Shown here in pieces: positions 28,638 to 34,805 of a DNA stretch of 64,000 bases. Under the pieces are notes generated by a model that searched no databases, was not told where the DNA came from, and was given only the letters and a program-made list of their open reading frames with translations. Source of the DNA: Enterococcus termitis (GTDB lineage: Bacteria; Bacillota; Bacilli; Lactobacillales; Enterococcaceae); assembly GCF_001730305.1 (NCBI RefSeq), contig NZ_MIJY01000023.1, positions 62,001 through 126,000 on the forward strand, given 5' to 3'. The stretch's first letter is position 1. Every line of letters begins with the position of its first letter. A program made the translations under genes and the position numbers.

Positions 28638-29084
28638 TTGAGTCTAATCACTATGTTTATGTCTTTATACTTATTAGGAGATGATAATTCAAGTATCGCT
28701 AATAATTTTTTAATATACATAACCATACTTACCAATACTATGACAATTTCAACTCCAATTTTATCTTGGTTCAAAAATATTAGCAGTAATAGAATTAAGC
28801 ACTATAGTTTTTTAATAGGAATTTTAGTTGTATCAGGGATATTTTGTTGGAATATTATTGATTCTAGCATTATTAAAAATATCATATCATTTTCTTCAAG
28901 GGGGGGATTGACGGCACTCAGTGTCAGTTTACTTCTGTTAAATTTAGTCGAATTAGATTTTAAAGAACAAATAGAACAAGAAAATGAACATGTAAAAGAA
29001 ATCGAACGTTTAAAAGAAAAAAATAAAAAGCTTCTAAAAGAAAAAAGGGATCAATTATTGAAAATGAAACAAAAAGGAGAATAA
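28638..29084 (+). CDS. unrecognised membrane protein with C-terminal coiled coil; start uncertain
   Basis: At least 148 residues, with three to four hydrophobic segments (to about residue 115) followed by a charged coiled coil (EQIEQENEHVKEIERLKEKN onward). The reading frame stays open upstream to a TGA at 28581. That extra stretch encodes KKTNLPNYILIALSLI, a natural N terminus with the first membrane segment. It lacks ATG, GTG or TTG until TTG 28638, although GAGG is present at 28587. Translation may start at ATT 28593 or ATC 28599, or the start codon may be mutated. The stop is two bases from the next ATG. Confidence 0.6.
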   Translation: MSLITMFMSLYLLGDDNSSIANNFLIYITILTNTMTISTPILSWFKNISSNRIKHYSFLIGILVVSGIFCWNIIDSSIIKNIISFSSRGGLTALSVSLLLLNLVELDFKEQIEQENEHVKEIERLKEKNKKLLKEKRDQLLKMKQKGE

Positions 29085-29085
29085 A

Positions 29086-30279
29086 ATGGATAGATATTCA
29101 GAATTAATGCAAAATAAAAAAAATGATTTAAGAAAGCCTACTGTTAAGCTTATTAGCAATCGGGATTCTTTGTATAGTGGTTGGGAAATAACAAGAATAA
29201 GTAAGACCATCAATAATGTATATTACCAGAATGAATTGATTAATAGCATTAGAGCATTATTAATTGAAGGTACTAATCCTAAAGATATATACGTATTGAA
29301 TGACTCAGTAAATATTGGAAATCAATATACTAAGTACTCATCTGGTATTATGAATATTAATAATAAAAAAGATATAGTCAAATGGTATCATCTTGGTTCA
29401 CCAATATCATTATTTCCTAATAAATTTTCATCACAAATATTTGTAATATTTGAAGCCTATAGAGCCACTGTTACCTTTTGCAATAAGAATCAACTAATTC
29501 TGCCAAATAAAAAAGAATCACTTTTTGAAATGAAACAAAAAATGAACAGTTCCAACTTTTCTCTTAAAAACACAATAATTAGATTTATAACTTCTAAAAA
29601 TATTATTGATAAAGCTAATAAGGCAAAAATAAAGGCTCTAGAAAAGAAACTTAATTTTTATGAGAAAAATATGGAAGAAATAGAAACAATGAATTATTCT
29701 TTGGAATCCATTATTAAAAATATGGAAGATAGTAAACTAAAAATTGATCCTAATATAGAGTTTAAAAGAAATTTTTTAAACACCAACCGACCAATAGTTT
29801 TAGTGAAAGAAAAAAATAATTTAAGAATCATCTGTTCTGAATTGATTGTGAGAAGTAAATTTCAACATAGTAATTATAGATTTTTTGAAAATAAATCTAT
29901 TTCTCAAAATAGTCCTCTTTGTTATATTGTAGCTTTTGGAATAGGATTTTTACCTACTTTAATAAACGTAGCTAAACAAAGGGTTAATCTACACCAAACA
30001 AGAGTTTATAATTTAAAGCAAAGTAAGAACAGTGATGAAGAAATTTCAATTTTAGAAAATGAAATAGAAGATTTGGAAAGCTTTCTAGACAATAATAAGA
30101 GAGAAGAAACTGTTTCAAAAACTATAGAACTATCATCAAAAACAAAATTGAGTAAGTCAGCTAAGTTTTCATTTGATAGTGTAGCAAAATTACAAAAAGT
30201 AACTGAAAAGGCAACCTTAAATATCATGGAAGAAAATAATATTATAATTTCAAATGAAGAGATTAAGGATATATCATGA
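29086..30279 (+). CDS. unrecognised coiled-coil protein
   Basis: This 397-residue protein is strongly AT-rich in codon use, with many Asn, Lys and Ile. An N-terminal globular part (about 1-155) contains VKWYHLGSPISLFPNKF. A helical coiled coil (about 170-225) and a second globular part with a hydrophobic patch (CYIVAFGIGFLPTLINVAKQ near 285-305) follow, then another coiled coil and a Ser/Lys-rich tail. AAAAGGAG precedes the ATG. It is coupled to the membrane protein before it. I recognise no domain and give no function. The partner is likely the membrane coiled-coil protein. Confidence 0.65.
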   Translation: MDRYSELMQNKKNDLRKPTVKLISNRDSLYSGWEITRISKTINNVYYQNELINSIRALLIEGTNPKDIYVLNDSVNIGNQYTKYSSGIMNINNKKDIVKWYHLGSPISLFPNKFSSQIFVIFEAYRATVTFCNKNQLILPNKKESLFEMKQKMNSSNFSLKNTIIRFITSKNIIDKANKAKIKALEKKLNFYEKNMEEIETMNYSLESIIKNMEDSKLKIDPNIEFKRNFLNTNRPIVLVKEKNNLRIICSELIVRSKFQHSNYRFFENKSISQNSPLCYIVAFGIGFLPTLINVAKQRVNLHQTRVYNLKQSKNSDEEISILENEIEDLESFLDNNKREETVSKTIELSSKTKLSKSAKFSFDSVAKLQKVTEKATLNIMEENNIIISNEEIKDIS

Positions 30280-30354
30280 AATATAAATCAATAAAATATT
30301 TTGTTATAGTATATAAGGGTATCCTCAGTATTTGGTGAAATGTAATAATCATAC

Positions 30355-30399
30355 AAAATAAACTAGGAGCATTCAATGTATTGAACCTAGTTTATTTTT
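30355..30399 (+). terminator. terminator of the AT-rich island
   Basis: AAAATAAACTAGG pairs with CCTAGTTTATTTT and is followed by TTATC. It could work in either direction and closes the island at 26447-30279. Confidence 0.75.
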
Positions 30400-30405
30400 A
30401 TCAAA

Positions 30406-30698
30406 TCACTTCCTCAAAACTTCACTCGAAACCTTCCTCTCCCCATCAAACTTCCTAACCTTCTCCTCCTCAACCACCATCAACCTCATAAACTCCTCAA
30501 AAAAAGCATGAAACAAATGCCCACAAGCATAATACTCCTTCACAACCTGTTTCTTATTAATCGGTCCTTTCCGAAACTGAAAAAATGCTCCAACACAGCA
30601 AGCGGCTCCTCCCAAGACTGTAACCGATCTAACGTATGCTGTAAATCCGTAATATCCTGATAAGGAATCGCTTTTAAACTCTGACCTTCATTTTTCAT
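30406..30698 (-). pseudogene. hypothetical protein gene broken by a one-base frameshift
   Basis: From ATG 30698 (with AGGAGG nine bases ahead) the frame reads MKNEGQSLKAIPYQDITDLQ through to EEPLAVLEHFF, then goes out of frame. The continuation FRKGPINKKQVVKEYYACGH and onward to the stop at 30406 lies in another frame. Adding one T to a T6 run near 30590 (A6 on the plus strand) restores a single protein of about 97 residues. It is either a real homopolymer frameshift or a sequencing error. The family is not recognised; the C-terminal half is helical and charged. Confidence 0.65.
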
Positions 30699-30897
30699 AA
30701 CCCATTTCCTCCTATTTTAAAAATACGCTAAAACCAGTAACACGAAACGCTGAACAACATCATTCAACGTTTCATTCTTCAGTACTGTTTATACACATTG
30801 ACCAAGGCAACTTCTAATTAAAACCCAGTGACACAAATGACTTTCATCTTATCCCTCCAAGCCTCGCTGTATTCATATCACCGTCTGCTCAACATAA

Positions 30898-30938
30898 AAC
30901 AAAAAAACGCTATTGGAGTTTGTGGACTACCAATACCG
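30898..30938 (-). terminator. orphan minus-strand terminator
   Basis: On the minus strand CGGTATTGG pairs with CCAATAGCG (one mismatch) and is followed by seven T residues. No gene lies upstream on that strand for several hundred bases, which suggests a short minus-strand RNA from about 30940-31010. Confidence 0.6.
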
Positions 30939-31009
30939 CCATCAATTCCTAGAAAAAACGCAAGAACTAAATAAAAAACCTTCCTTAAACTAAAACTTTC
31001 TAAATGTGC

Positions 31010-31038
31010 TAGAAAATAACAGAAAAATTAGGTACAAT
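31010..31038 (+). promoter_or_regulatory. candidate promoter of structured RNA copy 1
   Basis: TAGAAA and TACAAT are separated by 17 bases. The expected start point lies about 7 bases before the first hairpin of the RNA. Confidence 0.5.
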
Positions 31039-31044
31039 AAAAGA

Positions 31045-31147
31045 ACTAGTGCGAAAGTGCTAGTAATTGGCAACTTGTATAGATAGTTTCCGCTGTCTAT
31101 TCAAGGCTTCATCATTTGATTGCTGTCAGATGATGAAGTGCCTTTTT
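31045..31147 (+). ncRNA. three-hairpin structured RNA, copy 1
   Basis: Hairpin 1 is ACTAGTGC-GAAA-GTGCTAGT, an 8-bp stem with a GNRA loop. A linker TTGGCAA follows. Hairpin 2 (31074-31105) is a 13-position stem closed by loop TTTCCG. Hairpin 3 (31108-31137) is a 12-bp stem closed by loop TTGCTG, flanked by GGC and GCC, and followed by TTTTT, so it doubles as a terminator. The layout promoter, three hairpins and T-run is that of a small RNA of about 105 bases. A second copy lies at 31405. Confidence 0.65.
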
Positions 31148-31273
31148 ATTTTACACCACTGCGACTGATGAAGACAGAGCAGATGCTGCAAAGTACAAGG
31201 TGAACGTTGTTACCTTAATGTTGTTTTAAATTGAGACTTGAAAAATACCTCCTTTCACTAAATTGTAGAATAG

Positions 31274-31310
31274 AAAAAACGATATCAGGTAAACTCACCC
31301 AATATCGTTT
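31274..31310 (-). terminator. orphan minus-strand terminator
   Basis: AAACGATAT pairs with ATATCGTTT and, read on the minus strand, is followed by six T residues. It would end an RNA transcribed leftward from the 31310-31420 region, where no gene is visible. Confidence 0.65.
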
Positions 31311-31404
31311 GCAATAGTCCCAAAGAAACAGCTATCACTTTTTTCGTACACTAAAAGCAAGAAGTCTATAGAAAAATAGACAAACCTTGAGTGCACTGAA
31401 AAAA

Positions 31405-31504
31405 GCTAGTATCTGCTGCTAGCACTATTGGCAACTTGTCAGGGCAGTTTCCGCTGTCGTTACAAGGCTTCATCTGTCTGGTTGCTGCCGGACAGTGAAG
31501 TGCC
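31405..31504 (+). ncRNA. three-hairpin structured RNA, copy 2
   Basis: Same architecture as copy 1: hairpin 1 GCTAGTA/TGCTAGC, linker TTGGCAA, hairpin 2 (31435-31466) with loop TTTCCG, and hairpin 3 (31469-31499) with loop TTGCTG. The stem sequences differ from copy 1 but pairing is kept. For example, hairpin 3 uses CTGTCTGG/CCGGACAG in place of CATTTGA/TCAGATG. The 3' end has AATTCAATTTTA rather than a clean T-run, and no good promoter is seen. Confidence 0.6.
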
Positions 31505-31783
31505 AATTCAATTTTATATTTTGATGTCAACAGTCCATTTCCACATGAACTGTTTTTTTTGCTTATCACAGTTTTTTTACAAAGCTAATAATGAGCAATC
31601 TTTTCTATTCTACTTCCTCAGTATATACAAAAAGTAGGGGAGAAATCTAGTCACTTTTGTAAAAAATAAAATTAAATAACAGGTTAAAATCAACCTCTTA
31701 TATATAAGGAAAAATAACAAAATTTTTTTTCCAAAGACTATTTTTACTATCGAATGGTAGTCATATAAAAGTGAAATCCTTCG

Positions 31784-31812
31784 TTTAAAAAGTCTAATTA
31801 GTATGATATACT
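31784..31812 (+). promoter_or_regulatory. toxin gene promoter
   Basis: TTTAAA and TATACT are 17 bases apart. The transcript would start near 31819 and carry a leader of about 47 bases. Confidence 0.45.
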
Positions 31813-31865
31813 TATCATCGTAGAGAAGTTATGACGGTGGCGACTTCTGAAAGGTGGTGGTGCTT

Positions 31866-32009
31866 ATGAAAGTGAGTACTAAAATCTATGGAAGGAGAAG
31901 CCTTTTGTCAGCATTGGATACAATTAAACTGATACTAAGCTTTGGTATGTTTACCATTGCTTTAATTCGTTTAGTTGTAGAATTGCTTAAAAACGACAAA
32001 AAGAAATAA
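31866..32009 (+). CDS. putative holin-like toxin of a type I toxin-antitoxin system
   Basis: The 47-residue peptide has a basic N terminus (MKVSTKIYGRRSLLSALDTI), one membrane helix (LILSFGMFTIALIRLVVELL) and the tail KNDKKK. It matches the small 'putative holin-like toxin' family of enterococci and lactobacilli related to TxpA/Fst-type toxins. These insert into the membrane and are silenced by an antisense RNA. AAAGGTGGTGG precedes the ATG, as is typical for the family. The 5' leader segment 31833-31843 can pair with 32056-32066 downstream of the gene. A convergent RNA and shared terminator follow. Confidence 0.82.
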   Translation: MKVSTKIYGRRSLLSALDTIKLILSFGMFTIALIRLVVELLKNDKKK

Positions 32010-32040
32010 CCGTCAACTTTAGCCAGTTCGGTTATTTCAT
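32000..32040. terminator. bidirectional terminator of the type I TA locus
   Basis: AAATAACCG/CGGTTATTT encloses a 16-base loop. On the minus strand it is followed by CTTTTTG, on the plus strand by CAT. This resembles the shared terminator of convergent toxin and antitoxin RNAs. Confidence 0.65.
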
Positions 32041-32115
32041 AATCATATAAAAACTTCGCTACCGTCTTAAACGGCTCTACATAGGAGAGGTATGTTAGCG
32101 CATATCTCTCTTATC
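32003..32115 (-). ncRNA. candidate antitoxin RNA, convergent with the toxin mRNA
   Basis: A minus-strand promoter is visible: TATAAT at 32127-32122 with TGGAAA at 32150-32145, spacing 17. The RNA would run leftward through hairpins (CCGTTTAAGACGG, CATACCTCTCCTATG) into the shared terminator. It would overlap the toxin mRNA 3' end and also carry GACGGTAGCGA, nearly the same as the toxin leader GACGGTGGCGA. Confidence 0.55.
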
Positions 32116-32287
32116 ACTTGTATTATAGCATACAACAATTTTTTTTTCCATATCCATAGAAAGGGTCTCAAAAAGATCAAACAATAGAGTTCTTTTGCAA
32201 ATGAAGCTAGAATGTAAAAGTAAAAAATCAGAAAGCAGTCATTTTTTTAATAAGAAGGCTCAGCTTGATGAAAGGAAAATCAAAGAC

Positions 32288-32641
32288 ATGATTGAACGTG
32301 AAAATATCATTGATTATATAGTTGAAAAGTACACGATTTATCCAGAATTTATTTTTGAAAAGTTCCCTAACTATTGTGTCTTTCGGCATAAGCGAAAGAA
32401 AAAATGGTTTGGACTTATAATGACGATTCCTAGAAATAAACTTTATGGAGATGAAGAGATAAAAATTGATGTCATTAATTTAAAAATAAATCCAGAATTA
32501 AATGAGATAGTAAGAAATAAAAATGGATACTACCAAGCGTATCATATGAATAAAGAGCATTGGATCACAATAGATCTTTCTGCTGTGGAGAGTCTTGGTC
32601 AAATTGCTGGATTAATCGATGATAGCTTCAAACTAACTTGA
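32288..32641 (+). CDS. MmcQ/YjbR family protein
   Basis: From ATG 32288 the protein has 117 residues, the usual length of this CyaY-like family of small proteins. It has the typical HKRKKKWFGLIMTIPRN strand-turn segment, KIDVINLKINPEL, and GYYQAYHMNKEHWITIDL near the C terminus. Longer in-frame starts (TTG 32195, ATG 32201) would add a charged N terminus with no good ribosome site, while AAAGGA precedes 32288. The family binds DNA or is uncharacterised. It stands alone here, just beyond the antitoxin RNA promoter. Confidence 0.75.
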   Translation: MIERENIIDYIVEKYTIYPEFIFEKFPNYCVFRHKRKKKWFGLIMTIPRNKLYGDEEIKIDVINLKINPELNEIVRNKNGYYQAYHMNKEHWITIDLSAVESLGQIAGLIDDSFKLT

Positions 32642-32810
32642 AGGCTAAAAACGACTATTCTTAATTTATTTTAAGTAACATTATAAAATGTAGCAATTTA
32701 TCAATCAGCAGTACGTGTATGACTGTATTGAGTCCGCTTACATGATATACTATATACAGAAAAAATATACTAAAAAATCTCCACCAAAAGATGTAAAAGG
32801 AGGATTTACA

Positions 32811-33233
32811 ATGAAACATATCAAAAAAGAATTCTTACTTAATTGTACTCCCGCAAAGGCTTGGCAGCTTGTCGTTGATCGTAGCAAATATGAAATATGG
32901 GCGGCTGCTTTTCAAACAGGATCAACCTATACTGGTGAGATGAAATTGAACGAAACGATTTCATTTGTTGATGAGATAGGGAATGGTTTGGTTTCTAAAG
33001 TGGTCGTTTTTGAACCAGAAAAAGAAATCAAATTCGCATTCTTAGGAGAAGTTACAGATGGTAAATATGTGGAAGTTCCTGAATTTGCAGAAATGCTCGA
33101 GCACTACCTATTTAAGCCTATGGGTGATCAAACGAAAATGCTCGTGGATGTTGTGATGGATGATGAGTATTATGATATGATGAATGATTTATGGGATAAA
33201 GCAGGAACGGAACTGATAAGATTAAGCAATTGA
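32811..33233 (+). CDS. SRPBCC (START-like) domain protein
   Basis: The 140-residue protein starts at ATG 32811 behind AAAAGGAGG. It shows the SRPBCC pattern: MKHIKKEFLLNCTPAKAWQL at the start, SKYEIWAAAF after the first helix, beta strands with VVFEPEKEIKFAFLGE, and a C-terminal helix. The family binds hydrophobic ligands in a helix-grip cavity. It has no conserved catalytic residue and no operon partner. A strong terminator follows at 33283-33332. Confidence 0.75.
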   Translation: MKHIKKEFLLNCTPAKAWQLVVDRSKYEIWAAAFQTGSTYTGEMKLNETISFVDEIGNGLVSKVVVFEPEKEIKFAFLGEVTDGKYVEVPEFAEMLEHYLFKPMGDQTKMLVDVVMDDEYYDMMNDLWDKAGTELIRLSN

Positions 33234-33282
33234 TGCATAAGCAGATTGAAACAAACAGCTAAAACGATAAAAATTAAGACGA

Positions 33283-33332
33283 AAAAAAGTGAGACAATAA
33301 TCAGGAAAAACTGATTATTGTCTTACTTTTTT
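33283..33332 (+). terminator. rho-independent terminator
   Basis: AAGTGAGACAATAATCAG pairs with CTGATTATTGTCTTACTT around GAAAAA and is followed by a T-run. Confidence 0.92.
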
Positions 33333-33351
33333 CAGTGGAAAAGGAAAAATA

Positions 33352-33744
33352 ATGAAAAAAATCAGACCACAAAATCCCATTTATCTTATATTATGCATAT
33401 TTATGCCATGGCGTTATCTTAATACGTACTATACAGCGAAAAATGATACGCTTATCATAAGTCGTTATTATGCAAGAAATAATTTAAATGTCTTCGATAG
33501 AAAAATTGATAAATTGGATATGAAAAAATTAATGAAATTCTGTTTGCCGAAAGAGTTAGGCTCAACAATTCAAGAGCCGACAATCCATGGAGCGAAAGGG
33601 ACGTATATTTCCCAAGAAATTCACTTTCATTTTAAAGATCAAACCATTGTAGCTTGGAATGTTCGTCCTTATACAAAAAAGCAAATAAGACAATTAGCAG
33701 AACTGATACATAGAAGATATGGTCTTATGGTGTATGAAGAATGA
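33352..33744 (+). CDS. conserved hypothetical protein with N-terminal hydrophobic stretch
   Basis: The 130 residues open with MKKIRPQNPIYLILCIFMPW, a single possible membrane segment. Beta-rich sequence (NDTLIISRYY, QEIHFHFKDQTIVAWNVRPY) and a C-terminal helix (KKQIRQLAELIHRRYG) follow. The layout recalls small PH-like or EbsA-like membrane proteins, but I cannot place it. AAAGGAAAA precedes the ATG. It lies 20 bases beyond a strong terminator, so it needs its own promoter, which is not obvious. Confidence 0.5.
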   Translation: MKKIRPQNPIYLILCIFMPWRYLNTYYTAKNDTLIISRYYARNNLNVFDRKIDKLDMKKLMKFCLPKELGSTIQEPTIHGAKGTYISQEIHFHFKDQTIVAWNVRPYTKKQIRQLAELIHRRYGLMVYEE

Positions 33745-33849
33745 CAAAAGATAGTGGGAATCGACAATATGTTCAAATAAATTTAATTTTCTGTTCGCTA
33801 GACATGTCAAAGGACTTCACCTAGACTTATCTACAAGGAGCGTGAGAAA

Positions 33850-34254
33850 ATGACTCATTATAAAGGTGCTTGTTTTTGTGAATCAGTGCAATTTGAATTG
33901 GACTTAGAAAATTTTGGCTTAACGGTTTGTCATTGTTCAATGTGCAGAAAATTAACTGGGTCTACTGGCTTTGCAAGTTTAGAAGCTGGTGGAAATGTTC
34001 ATTTTACTAAAACAGATGGACTGTCGATTTTAAATTCTTCTGAGGTTGGTGAACGTGGCTTTTGTCATAAGTGTGGGACAAGCTTATTCTATCGATTTAA
34101 ACCCACAAATGAATACTTTGTACCACCAGCGATCATTTCAGATTTACCAGAAGAAAAAATTACTTTTATTGAAGAAATATTCTATGATAATAAACCGTGC
34201 TACTACGAATTTTCTAATGACACCGTAAAGAAAAATGAAGTGGATTTTCAATAA
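33850..34254 (+). CDS. GFA/CENP-V domain protein
   Basis: The 134-residue protein carries the zinc-binding pattern of the glutathione-dependent formaldehyde-activating (GFA) family: GACFCESVQFEL near residue 6, CHCSMCRKLTGS near 36, and CHKCGTSLFYRF near 75. The usual length is about 130-150. The named enzyme condenses formaldehyde with glutathione, but most members have no shown activity. CAAGGAG precedes the ATG. It is monocistronic, with a terminator at 34275-34311. Confidence 0.85.
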   Translation: MTHYKGACFCESVQFELDLENFGLTVCHCSMCRKLTGSTGFASLEAGGNVHFTKTDGLSILNSSEVGERGFCHKCGTSLFYRFKPTNEYFVPPAIISDLPEEKITFIEEIFYDNKPCYYEFSNDTVKKNEVDFQ

Positions 34255-34274
34255 ACGATTGTTTAAATAAATCA

Positions 34275-34311
34275 AAAAAGAGTTTAGGAAACAAGGCCTG
34301 AACTCTTTTTA
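34275..34311 (+). terminator. terminator of the GFA-family gene
   Basis: AAAAAGAGTTTAGG pairs with CCTGAACTCTTTTT (one G-T pair), with the T-run forming part of the stem end. Confidence 0.85.
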
Positions 34312-34354
34312 ATACACTTAAAAATATTTATATAAAATTAGGAGATGTTCAGAT

Positions 34355-34678
34355 ATGAAAAATAAACGATTAAAAAGACAGTTACTTATTTGCTTACTTT
34401 ATATTCTTATTCCTTTAATAATAGGAGCAGTAGCAAGTCTATGGATCAAGCTCTCCATTTTTACGATTACGGCGATCATCTATGGGATCATGCTGATTTT
34501 TATGATTCCGTCAGATGTTTTTTTCAGCAGTACATTAGATTATAGTATTAAATCGGTCAATCCAAGCTATAAACACGAGACACCTGATTATATTGGTGGA
34601 ACGAAGCAACAGCTGATTAATTTTGCCGTTGTAGCTCTTGGCTTGGTAGCTTGTTTATTGCTTATTTGGATGAACTAA
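34355..34678 (+). CDS. small membrane protein (possibly DUF3899)
   Basis: This 107-residue protein has three hydrophobic segments (about 9-28, 32-52 and 87-105) around a polar loop with SVNPSYKHETPDYIGG. The layout and the loop resemble DUF3899 small membrane proteins, but the match is uncertain. TAGGAGATG lies ahead of the start. It precedes the amidase gene by 127 bases, with no terminator seen between. No function is known. Confidence 0.6.
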   Translation: MKNKRLKRQLLICLLYILIPLIIGAVASLWIKLSIFTITAIIYGIMLIFMIPSDVFFSSTLDYSIKSVNPSYKHETPDYIGGTKQQLINFAVVALGLVACLLLIWMN

Positions 34679-34805
34679 ATGAAACAAGCAAACCATCTCA
34701 AAAGGAAGGTCAATTGATTTAAATCTGTCTTTTTAAGCAAATCAACATAAAAAAACAACAGCAGCCTGTATAATAAAATCGTCGGAAGAGAAGGAGGAAA
34801 GAATC

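Noticed and set aside
31190-31260. Minus-strand AAAGGAGGT near 31245 resembling a ribosome site
   Set aside because: No ATG, GTG or TTG follows at a usable distance and the frames stop within a few codons. At most it is a remnant of a lost small toxin gene.
31045-31504. CRISPR-like or transposon-repeat reading of the duplicated element
   Set aside because: There are only two copies 360 bases apart, with diverged stems and no spacer regularity or terminal inverted repeats. RNA structure explains the pattern better.
31366-31637. Reading frames of 60-70 codons on both strands across RNA copy 2
   Set aside because: They run through the paired stems of the structured RNA, lack ribosome sites and are not preserved in copy 1.
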